From positions 248,001 through 312,000 of the forward strand of contig NZ_WWCU01000001.1 of NCBI RefSeq assembly GCF_009857595.1: a DNA stretch of 64,000 nucleotides, read 5' to 3'. A model generated the notes under the pieces. That model was not told where the DNA came from. It made no database searches and saw only the letters and a program-made list of their open reading frames with translations. Of the stretch, positions 1 to 6,645 are shown in pieces (the first letter of the stretch is position 1; the number at the start of each line of letters is the position of its first letter). A program made the translations under genes and the position numbers. This stretch comes from Pseudoduganella aquatica. Its GTDB lineage: Bacteria > Pseudomonadota > Gammaproteobacteria > Burkholderiales > Burkholderiaceae_D.

Positions 1-339
1 GATATCGCCCGCCTGGCCGAAGGCCTGCACCTGCTTCGAGAAGATCTCGCGGTAGCTGTAGTCGTTCGCCACGGCGGTCAGGATGGAGGTGTCGGTCGCC
101 AGCGAAATGGCCGGCAGCGGGAAGCGTTCGCGCTCGAAGCGTCCCACCAGCTCGGCGGCGAAGTGCTGCGCGTCGGCAGCCGAGCCGCCGTTGCCGCACG
201 CCAGGATCTTGTTACCGTTGGACAAAGCCGAAAACATCAGTTCGATCGCCTGGCCTATCGGCTGCGCCAGTACGGTGGCGGACTGGATCTTGATTTCGGC
301 ACTTTCGTGGAAATGGGAGAGGATGCGTTGAGTATTCAT
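1..339 (-). CDS. diaA: SIS-domain protein DiaA/GmhA family (N-terminal part)
   Basis: The first 113 residues are present; the gene runs off the left edge (family length is about 195). The SIS phosphosugar-binding signature [16 protein letters not shown] lies at residues 49-64, as in phosphoheptose isomerase GmhA and the DnaA-binding protein DiaA. I prefer DiaA because the gene follows lpoA and yraN on the same strand, the order yraM-yraN-yraO(diaA) known in E. coli. DiaA binds DnaA and helps time replication initiation; GmhA makes heptose for LPS. The two cannot be separated on this fragment. The ATG at 337-339 is the natural start. Confidence 0.8.
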   Translation of the reverse strand, partial: MNTQRILSHFHESAEIKIQSATVLAQPIGQAIELMFSALSNGNKILACGNGGSAADAQHFAAELVGRFERERFPLPAISLATDTSILTAVANDYSYREIFSKQVQAFGQAGDI

Positions 340-402
340 GGTGTGGGATTATAGTGCAGTCGCCCGCCGGGCCGGACAAGCGCTGTTAAATATGCTTACA
401 TT

Positions 403-759
403 TCAGGCATGGGCTTCCAGAACGTTCTTAAGCCAGCTCAATTTGCCTGCATCGATCGCCACCAGGTCGAAACGGCATGGCGGAAGGGGTTTCAGGCGCA
501 GCAGGTAGAACTGGGCGGCGTGGATCAGGCGGCGCTGCTTGGCCGGTGTGACGCTGGCCAGCGCCCCGCCGAAGCCGCCGCCGCCGCGCTGGCGCACTTC
601 GACAAACACCAGCGCCGCCCCGTCCCGCATGATCAGGTCGATTTCGCCGCCCTTGCAGCGGAAATTGCGCTCGACCAGCCGCAGGCCATGCCGCTGCAAA
701 TGCGCCAGCGCCTCGTCCTCGCCCGCGTTGCCCTGCATCTGCCGCGTGGTGAGGGGCAT
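403..759 (-). CDS. yraN: UPF0102 family protein YraN
   Basis: 118 residues, the normal length of the YraN/UPF0102 family, which has a Holliday-resolvase/restriction-endonuclease-like fold but no settled function. Family landmarks are visible: GEDEALAHLQRHG near residue 12, GGEIDLIMRDG near 37-47 and VFVEVR near 51-56; the acidic residues and the E-x-R/K strand are the expected active-site elements. It starts 8 bases after the lpoA stop and precedes diaA, so the three genes are probably one transcript. An ATG four codons further upstream would overlap the lpoA stop; the start at 759 matches the family better. Confidence 0.85.
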   Translation of the reverse strand: MPLTTRQMQGNAGEDEALAHLQRHGLRLVERNFRCKGGEIDLIMRDGAALVFVEVRQRGGGGFGGALASVTPAKQRRLIHAAQFYLLRLKPLPPCRFDLVAIDAGKLSWLKNVLEAHA

Positions 760-767
760 GGCGGCGC

Positions 768-2084
768 CTAGGGCTGGGCGGCGGCGGCCGGCAGGGGCAC
801 GCCGTTTTTGTAGACAGCAGGCAACATGCGGCGCTCGAACGCCGCCGGGCCGTTGCCGAAATGTACTTTCAACTGCCCGGTCACGCCGTCCAGCTGGAAA
901 TCGGCCTGCTGCTTGCGCTGGGCGTTGCGGGCGATTTCATGCGCCACGCGGAAGGCGTCGATGCCGAGCGCGTACAGGCGCTCCATGTCCGCGTCCTTGC
1001 CCAGCGGCTGCGGGTAGACCATCACGGCGGGATGGTCGCGCTGGATCTGCCAGGGCAGGTCCAGCAGGCGCACGCCGTCCAGCTCGGGGCCGGGCAGCTG
1101 CCTGGCCTTGCCGGGATTGAGCGAGGAGGTGCCGTAGACGGGAATGTCGCCCAGCGGCGGCGCTTGCAGGGCCACGCGCAGCTGGCGCGCCTGGTCAGTG
1201 TCCAGCGCGGCAAACACGAGGGCCGAGGGTTCGGCCTGCAGCCGCGCGCGCAATTGCACCAGCTCGGCGTCGTTCAGGTAGCCGTTCAGCACGGTCAAGT
1301 CGGCCGTCTTGGCGGCGCGGCCCAGGCGCTGCCATTGGGCTGCGAAGGCGCTGGCGCTGCGGCGCTGGTACTGGGCGGGGTTGGACAGCACGTAGGCGAT
1401 GGCGCCCGGCTGTTCGCGCGCGGCCCAGCTGGCGGCCTGGCGCGCCTCGTCCTCGATGGACAGGCCGATCACCATCATCTGCGCCGGCAGCGTGGTCTCG
1501 CCGCGTCCGTCCGGGTGGTTGAGGGCGATGGTGGGCTTCAGCACCAGCGGGCTGGCGGCCACGGCGGTGACAGCGGAACGGGCCAGCGGGCCCACCACCA
1601 TGTCCTGCTGCTCCAGCGTGGCGGCGTAGACGGCCAGCACGTCCTGCGTGGCGTCGCCGGTTTCAATCACGCTGACGGCGATGCCGGCGCGGTCGCGCTC
1701 CCAGGCCGCCATAAAGCCGTCGCGCACCGCCTCGGCGGCCACCCGCAGCGGCTCCGAGCGCAGCGGCAGCATCAGGCCGATGCGGTAGCCGGGCGCGCCA
1801 TCGGCGGCGGCGGCGGCTTGTGCGCCATTGTCCGGCAGGGCGGCGGGCGTGCCGTTCTCCGTGCCCGGCATGGGCACGGCAAAGGTTTCCACGGCCGGCG
1901 GCGGCGGTTCGGGCGGGCGTTCCGGCGCCGGCCGCGCCGCGGGCGGCGCAGCTTGCTGCGGCGGGCTTGTAATTGACGTCACAGGCGCGCACAATTTGCC
2001 GGGCGCGTCGCAAGGCGTGCTGCAAGCGCTGGTCAGACTGGCTGCCAGGCACAACAGCAGCAATTTCACTCTTATAGGCAGCAT
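768..2084 (-). CDS. lpoA: Penicillin-binding protein activator LpoA-like lipoprotein
   Basis: 438 residues. The N-terminus is a lipoprotein signal with lipobox LTSAC, so Cys21 would be lipidated and the protein anchored in the outer membrane facing the periplasm. A proline/alanine-rich linker (about residues 42-65) leads into a periplasmic-binding-protein-like domain (about 95-430), the arrangement of the LppC/LpoA family that activates the class A synthase PBP1a. It is shorter than E. coli LpoA (about 680 residues), lacking most of the N-terminal TPR region, as is common in betaproteobacteria. First gene of the lpoA-yraN-diaA run and divergent from rsmI with only 9 bases between start codons. 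Confidence 0.8.
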   Translation of the reverse strand: MLPIRVKLLLLCLAASLTSACSTPCDAPGKLCAPVTSITSPPQQAAPPAARPAPERPPEPPPPAVETFAVPMPGTENGTPAALPDNGAQAAAAADGAPGYRIGLMLPLRSEPLRVAAEAVRDGFMAAWERDRAGIAVSVIETGDATQDVLAVYAATLEQQDMVVGPLARSAVTAVAASPLVLKPTIALNHPDGRGETTLPAQMMVIGLSIEDEARQAASWAAREQPGAIAYVLSNPAQYQRRSASAFAAQWQRLGRAAKTADLTVLNGYLNDAELVQLRARLQAEPSALVFAALDTDQARQLRVALQAPPLGDIPVYGTSSLNPGKARQLPGPELDGVRLLDLPWQIQRDHPAVMVYPQPLGKDADMERLYALGIDAFRVAHEIARNAQRKQQADFQLDGVTGQLKVHFGNGPAAFERRMLPAVYKNGVPLPAAAAQP

Positions 2085-2093
2085 TCAACCTCC

Positions 2094-3005
2094 ATGACAG
2101 TACAAGCAACCAGCATCGCCACCCTGCCCGTCCTGGGCGAGACAGCCAACCAGACCTATCCTATCGCAACATTGTATGTAGTGGCGACCCCGATCGGTAA
2201 TGTCACTGATATAAGTCTGCGCGCATTGCACGTTTTGAGCCTGGTGGACGCCGTGGCTTGCGAAGACACCCGCAACACCGCCCAGCTGATGACCCGTTTC
2301 GGCCTGCACAAGCCCCTGATCGCCGCCCACCAGCACAACGAGCGCGAGGCGGCCGAGACGCTGATCGCGCGGCTGCAGGCGGGCGAGCGCATCGCCCTGG
2401 TATCGGACGCGGGCACGCCCGCCGTGTCCGACCCCGGCGCGCGCATCGTGGACGCGGTGCGCGCGGCCGGCCTGCGCGTGGTGCCGCTGCCGGGCGCCTC
2501 GGCGGCCGTGGCCGCCATTTCCGCCAGCGGCCTGCTGAACGACCAGTTCCACTTCATCGGCTTCCTGCCGTCCAAGGCCAAGCAGCGCGACACCATGCTG
2601 CAGCAGCTGCGCAACGTCACCGCCACCATGGTGTTCTACGAAGCGCCGCACCGCATCGTTGAATGCGCCGCAGCGCTGGCGGCGGCGTTCGAGCCCACGC
2701 GCCAGGTGGTGTTCGCGCGCGAGCTGACCAAGCTGTTCGAGGAAATCCACCGCTGCCCGCTGTCCGAGGCCGTGGCCTGGCTGAACGCGGACGCGCACCG
2801 CGAAAAAGGCGAATACGTGGTGCTGGTGGAAGGCGTGGCCGAAGCCGAGGACGCGCAGGACGCCGAAGCCGAACGCATCCTCGCCCTGCTGGTGGCCGAG
2901 CTGCCGTTGAAGCAGGCCGCCGCGCTCACCGCGCAAATCACCGGCCGCAAGAAAAACGCGCTGTACGAGCGCGCCCTGCTGATGAAGGCCGACGCTGGCG
3001 CATAG
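2094..3005 (+). CDS. rsmI: 16S rRNA (cytidine1402-2'-O)-methyltransferase RsmI
   Basis: 303 residues, slightly longer than E. coli RsmI (286) because of a short N-terminal tail. It 2'-O-methylates C1402 in the decoding centre of 16S rRNA using S-adenosylmethionine. Diagnostic segments are TLYVVATPIGN (about residues 25-35), CEDTRNT, SDAGTPAVSDPG and PGASAAVAA, typical of the tetrapyrrole-methylase fold. The ATG at 2094 is the first in frame; a start nearer the conserved region would need a non-ATG codon. It is divergent from lpoA, whose partners yraN and diaA follow on the minus strand. Confidence 0.93.
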   Translation: MTVQATSIATLPVLGETANQTYPIATLYVVATPIGNVTDISLRALHVLSLVDAVACEDTRNTAQLMTRFGLHKPLIAAHQHNEREAAETLIARLQAGERIALVSDAGTPAVSDPGARIVDAVRAAGLRVVPLPGASAAVAAISASGLLNDQFHFIGFLPSKAKQRDTMLQQLRNVTATMVFYEAPHRIVECAAALAAAFEPTRQVVFARELTKLFEEIHRCPLSEAVAWLNADAHREKGEYVVLVEGVAEAEDAQDAEAERILALLVAELPLKQAAALTAQITGRKKNALYERALLMKADAGA

Positions 3006-3132
3006 ACGCTGGATTGATGTTGATTTGGCAATTGATTTGCGGCCGCTTTCGCAGCATACTGGGCTGTTTGATGCTTAATGTTGTCCATTAGGCCATGCAA
3101 GTAACCCATCGCTGTTCTTACAAGGGGCTCTT

Positions 3133-3783
3133 ATGATCTCGTCGGAAGAATTGAGCAAGTTGACTGCCAAGGCTGCAAAAAAAGAGGCTTTTCAAATGGG
3201 GAAGGCCAACACGTCGTGGGAGGATTTTGAGACGTGGATGAAGGACAAGTGGGGGCAGCCGCATGCGGCCAAGCTGCAGGCGCTGTACTACGATGCGATC
3301 GCAAATACCCAGATACTGGCAGACTATAACGCGGTGTGTCAGCGGTTTCTGAACCTTAATCTGGGAAATTTTCAGAGTTGCAAATTGGGATTGAGCGAGC
3401 AGCGTAAAGTGCGTCTTTGTAGTTTGGTCGATGCACTGGACATTGCGCTGCCCGGCAAAGTCGACTTCCAGCCGACCATACTCATCAAGCTGCAGCCCAA
3501 CTCCGAAGAGGCTGGCGGCAAGAACCGAAAAGAGTTGTTCAAGTCGCAGATCAAAGCCAGCGTTGCCCTGCTCAAGGCGGCTACCGCTTTGCTGAACTAT
3601 CTATGCGATCTGTCGGATTTGGCGCGGCAAAATATGCGATCCGAGGAGGGAATGGATTTCCGCTTTCTGTTGACCACTGAGTTTTACAAGACGGCCAGCG
3701 GCCTGCCGGGAGGCATTTGCCACGTCCAGGTCCATAAGGCTTTGTCCGCCAAGTCCACGCAATTCTTCGTGCGCATGGGATGA
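3133..3783 (+). CDS. Hypothetical protein, 216 residues
   Basis: I do not recognise this protein. It is soluble-looking, with a lysine/glutamate-rich helical N-terminus (residues 1-50, containing two Trp in SWEDFETWMKDKWG), a central part with several Cys, and a C-terminal helix-rich part; there is no signal peptide or membrane segment. Base composition and codon use are more AT-rich than the neighbouring genes, which suggests acquisition or weak expression. The 127 bases upstream carry no obvious promoter; AGGGGCTCTT before the ATG supplies a plausible ribosome binding site. The next gene is convergent, starting its 3' end 20 bases downstream. Confidence 0.7.
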   Translation: MISSEELSKLTAKAAKKEAFQMGKANTSWEDFETWMKDKWGQPHAAKLQALYYDAIANTQILADYNAVCQRFLNLNLGNFQSCKLGLSEQRKVRLCSLVDALDIALPGKVDFQPTILIKLQPNSEEAGGKNRKELFKSQIKASVALLKAATALLNYLCDLSDLARQNMRSEEGMDFRFLLTTEFYKTASGLPGGICHVQVHKALSAKSTQFFVRMG

Positions 3784-3802
3784 AGGCGCCGGCAGGCAGG
3801 CG

Positions 3803-4474
3803 CTACCACTTGCAACCGTGGTCCTTTTTGTCCATGGCCAGCAGTAGCGGCGCCAGCAGGCCGCCCGGGATGCCGTCCTTGCAGTCGGCGCGCGCCGCCC
3901 GCGACATCTTGCGCGCCAGCGGCGTCTCACTGGCCAGCGGCTTCTCCGGGATCTGCCCCACCGCCGTGCCCGCCCTGGCCGGATCGCGCTCGTTCGCCAC
4001 CTTGCGCGCCGAGCGCCGCGCCGCATCCATATCGAATTTTGGCGCCGCCTCGGCCTGCGCCGGCTCCGCGAACGGATCAGCCCGCGCCGCCGGTGCTTCC
4101 GACGCGGGCGCAGGCGCCACCCAGGTCATGCCCGGCGCTTCGGCCGCCGGCGCGGCCTCAGGGCTGGTTGCTGGCGCTGGTTTGCGCGCGGTGCGTTCCT
4201 TGCGGGTGTCCCTTTTTGGCGGCGGCGGTTCGGCTTGCACCGTCAGCGCTGCGCGCGGCGGCGGCAGTGGCTGCAGCATGGGCGGCGCGACAGGCGCCGG
4301 GCGCAGCCAGACCGTGATGGTTTCCCGCGGCGGCAGCACGGGCGCCGGCGGCGTCCAGCCGAAACGGGACTGATACAGCAGCATCACGTGCAGCACGATG
4401 GAAATCGACACGCCGACGGCAATGCCGCCCGGCGAGCCATACCGCTCCGCTGCGTAGGAAGTGTGCAGGCGCAT
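3803..4474 (-). CDS. Membrane-anchored proline/alanine-rich protein of unknown function
   Basis: 223 residues from the ATG at 4472-4474. The frame stays open further upstream, but that part is antisense to tRNA-Pro and is not coding. A single hydrophobic segment (about residues 17-33) follows a short basic N-terminus, so the protein is probably inner-membrane anchored with its bulk in the periplasm. Residues 40-160 are rich in Pro, Ala and charged residues, like the spacer of TonB-type proteins. The C-terminal 30 residues contain two Cys (ADCKDG and DHGCKW) that could form a disulfide. It resembles TonB-like energy transducers only in layout; no TonB C-terminal domain is visible. Confidence 0.65.
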   Translation of the reverse strand: MRLHTSYAAERYGSPGGIAVGVSISIVLHVMLLYQSRFGWTPPAPVLPPRETITVWLRPAPVAPPMLQPLPPPRAALTVQAEPPPPKRDTRKERTARKPAPATSPEAAPAAEAPGMTWVAPAPASEAPAARADPFAEPAQAEAAPKFDMDAARRSARKVANERDPARAGTAVGQIPEKPLASETPLARKMSRAARADCKDGIPGGLLAPLLLAMDKKDHGCKW

Positions 4475-4555
4475 GATGTTTTGCTTAATTCGTATGCAGC
4501 CAGTGTCCCATATTGAAGAAAAACCTGCATTTCTAAAGTTTTTTCGTCCCTGCCC

Positions 4556-4584
4556 TTGACCGAAGAAAACCCAGCTTGTATTAT
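4556..4584 (+). promoter_or_regulatory. Sigma-70 promoter of tRNA-Pro
   Basis: TTGACC (4556-4561) and TATTAT (4579-4584) are separated by exactly 17 bases, five of six matches each to the -35 and -10 consensus. Transcription would begin about ten bases before the mature tRNA 5' end at 4595, as is usual for a single tRNA gene. Confidence 0.8.
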
Positions 4585-4594
4585 CTTGCTTCTT

Positions 4595-4671
4595 CGGAGT
4601 GTAGCGCAGCCCGGTAGCGCACCTGGTTTGGGACCAGGGGGTCCAAGGTTCGAATCCTTGTACTCCGACCA
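4595..4671 (+). tRNA. tRNA-Pro (anticodon UGG)
   Basis: 77 bases including an encoded CCA end. The acceptor stem pairs CGGAGTG with the 3' ACTCCG side; the anticodon arm CCTGG-TTTGGGA-CCAGG presents TGG, reading CCN proline codons; the T arm carries GGTTCGAATCC. It has its own promoter immediately upstream and a strong terminator ten bases downstream, so it is a single-gene transcription unit. No integrase or direct repeat marks it as an occupied attachment site. Confidence 0.97.
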
Positions 4672-4680
4672 AAATTTAAA

Positions 4681-4714
4681 AACCCGCTTGATGGCAACAT
4701 CAAGCGGGTTTTTT
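4681..4714 (+). terminator. Rho-independent terminator of tRNA-Pro
   Basis: AACCCGCTTGATG and CATCAAGCGGGTT form a 13-base-pair stem with loop GCAA, followed by a run of T at 4709-4714. A T run also follows on the minus strand, so it may stop read-through from the opposite side as well. Confidence 0.92.
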
Positions 4715-4740
4715 CTATTGGCAAACCAATTTAAAAACCT

Positions 4741-4767
4741 GGGGTCGGACCCATCGGGTCCGACCCC
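4741..4767 (-). terminator. Hairpin terminator after mvaB
   Basis: GGGGTCGGACCC and GGGTCCGACCCC form a perfect 12-base-pair stem with a 3-base loop, starting 8 bases after the mvaB stop. On the minus strand it is followed by AGGTTTTTAAATT, so it reads as a Rho-independent terminator for the liu-bio run. The GGGTCGGA core is also found in the repeat next to the RAYT transposase at 63.48 kb, so it may be a domesticated repeat. Confidence 0.75.
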
Positions 4768-4774
4768 AAGGCTG

Positions 4775-5686
4775 TCAGCCTGCGCGCTTCGCCGCGATGG
4801 CGTTGCCGGCGCGGCTGGAGCCTTTGCGGCCCAGTACCTGCGAGATGTACTGCCCCGCGTCCACCACGATGTCCAGATCGATGCCGGTATGGATGCCCAG
4901 CCCGTTCATCATGTACAGCACGTCCTCCGTCGCCACGTTGCCGGTGGCGCCCTTGGCGTAGGGGCAGCCGCCCAGGCCCGATACCGACGAGTGGAAGATC
5001 GAGATGCCCAGCTCCAGGCTGGCGTAGATGTTGGCCAGCGCCTGGCCGTAAGTGTCGTGGAAGTGGCCGGACAAGCCGTCCAGCCGGAACGCGCTGATCG
5101 CCGTTTGCATCACCGCCTGCGTCTTGCGCGGCGTGGCTACGCCGATGGTGTCGGCGATGTCGATCTCGTCGCAGCCCAGGTCGCGCATGCGGCCCACCAC
5201 GTCGGCCACGGCGTCCAGCGGCACTTCGCCCTGGTAGGGGCAGCCGAAGGAGCAACTGATGGAGCCGCGCAGGCGCAGGCCGTTGTCCTTGGCCGCCTTG
5301 GCCACGTCCACAAAGCGCGCGATGGATTCGGCGATGGAGCAGTTGATGTTCTTTTGCGAGAACGCCTCCGAGGCCGAGCCGAAGATCACCACCTCGTCCG
5401 CCTTGGCTGCCAGCGCAGCTTCAAAGCCCTGCATATTCGGCGTGAGCGCGGAGTAGATGGTGCCCGGCCTGCGCGCAATGGCGGCCATCACCTCTTTGCT
5501 GGTGGCCATCTGTGGCACCCACTTGGGCGACACGAAGGACGCCGCTTCGATATTGGCGAAGCCGGCGCTGGCCAGGCGGTTCACCAGCTCCGTCTTCACC
5601 TCGGCGGAGATGGTTTCCTTCTCGTTCTGCAGGCCGTCGCGCGGACCGACTTCAACGATTTTGACTTGTTTGGGCAGTGCGTTCAT
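4775..5686 (-). CDS. mvaB: Hydroxymethylglutaryl-CoA lyase
   Basis: 303 residues, full length. It cleaves 3-hydroxy-3-methylglutaryl-CoA into acetyl-CoA and acetoacetate, the last step of leucine degradation (also called LiuE). The TIM-barrel motif VGPRDGLQNEKE is at residues 13-24, with catalytic Arg and Asp, and the family signature SVSGLGGCPYAKGATGN with the catalytic Cys is near residue 235. It is the final gene of the minus-strand run beginning at liuB, 15 bases after ghrA, and is followed by a hairpin terminator. Confidence 0.95.
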   Translation of the reverse strand: MNALPKQVKIVEVGPRDGLQNEKETISAEVKTELVNRLASAGFANIEAASFVSPKWVPQMATSKEVMAAIARRPGTIYSALTPNMQGFEAALAAKADEVVIFGSASEAFSQKNINCSIAESIARFVDVAKAAKDNGLRLRGSISCSFGCPYQGEVPLDAVADVVGRMRDLGCDEIDIADTIGVATPRKTQAVMQTAISAFRLDGLSGHFHDTYGQALANIYASLELGISIFHSSVSGLGGCPYAKGATGNVATEDVLYMMNGLGIHTGIDLDIVVDAGQYISQVLGRKGSSRAGNAIAAKRAG

Positions 5687-5701
5687 TTCGGTATCCTTGG
5701 G

Positions 5702-6634
5702 TCAGTATCCATGTTCTCGATTGATGACATCGGCCACCGGCTCGCCGCGCTCCATCTGGCGGATTTTGCCGGCGATCTGCTGCACGCTTTCGCGCCGCAG
5801 CGTGAGGGCCGAGATATGCGGCGTGATGGTGATGCGCGGCTCCTGCCAGAACGGATGCTGCACCGGCAGCGGCTCGTTGCGGAACACGTCCAGCGTGGCG
5901 GCAGCGATGTGGCCGGACTTGACCAGCGTGAGCAAGTCCGGTTCGGCCACGTGCGCGCCGCGCGCCACATTGATCAGGTAGGCGCCTTGCGGCAGCTTGC
6001 TCATATTGGTGCGGTTCAGGATGTTGGCGGTGTCCGGCGTGAGCGGCAGCAGGCACACGGCCACGCGCGCGCCGCGCAGGAAGGTGTCCAGCCCCTCCTC
6101 GCCGTGGAAGCACTGCACGCCTTCCATGGTCTTGGCGCTGCGGCTCCAGGCGCGCAGCGGGAAGCCGAATTCCTTCAGCGCCTCCAGCACGCGCTTGCCC
6201 AGCACGCCCATGCCCAGCACACCGACCGCGAAATCCTCGCGGTTGTACTGCGGCAGCGGCGACCACTGCCCGGCGCGCGCCTGCGCCTCGTATTCGTCGA
6301 AACGGCGGTAGTAGCGCAGTACCGCGTGCGTGACGTATTCGGCCATCTGCACGCCCATGCCCGCGTCGCCGAGGCGCACGATGGGCACGTTGCGCGGCAG
6401 CGCCGCGTCGAACTTCAGTATGCCGTCCGCGCCGGCGCCGGTCAGGAACACGGCCTTCACTTCAGCCAGGTCGCGCAGCATGGCCTCCGGCGGCGCCCAG
6501 GTAATGGCGTAGTCGCAGGGCGGCGCGGTTTGCTCCCCCTGCCACACCACCACTTCCGCCCCCGGCAAATGCCGCGCGAAGTCCTTGATCCAGGGTTCCG
6601 TCTGGCCGTCCGCCCTGTGCAGCAGGATACGCAT
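5702..6634 (-). CDS. ghrA: Glyoxylate/hydroxypyruvate reductase A-like 2-hydroxyacid dehydrogenase
   Basis: 310 residues, matching the GhrA branch of D-isomer-specific 2-hydroxyacid dehydrogenases, which reduce glyoxylate and hydroxypyruvate with NADPH. The nucleotide-binding loop GVLGMGVLGKRVLE lies near residue 140; the catalytic set is visible as NVARGAHVAEPDLL (Arg) and the His in ITITPHISA. It is not a known enzyme of leucine breakdown, yet it sits between liuD and mvaB with gaps of 11 and 15 bases, so it is almost certainly co-transcribed. A role with another 2-hydroxy or 2-keto acid from branched-chain amino acids is possible. Confidence 0.85.
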   Translation of the reverse strand: MRILLHRADGQTEPWIKDFARHLPGAEVVVWQGEQTAPPCDYAITWAPPEAMLRDLAEVKAVFLTGAGADGILKFDAALPRNVPIVRLGDAGMGVQMAEYVTHAVLRYYRRFDEYEAQARAGQWSPLPQYNREDFAVGVLGMGVLGKRVLEALKEFGFPLRAWSRSAKTMEGVQCFHGEEGLDTFLRGARVAVCLLPLTPDTANILNRTNMSKLPQGAYLINVARGAHVAEPDLLTLVKSGHIAAATLDVFRNEPLPVQHPFWQEPRITITPHISALTLRRESVQQIAGKIRQMERGEPVADVINREHGY

Positions 6635-6645
6635 GCCGGTCCTCC

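Noticed and set aside
4595..4671. tRNA-Pro as an attachment site of an integrated element
   Set aside because: No integrase and no second copy of the tRNA 3' end is found in the window.
4475..4672. N-terminal extension of the membrane-anchored protein into the tRNA region
   Set aside because: The sequence VGVQGFEPWTPWSQTRCATG is the antisense translation of tRNA-Pro, a known annotation artefact.
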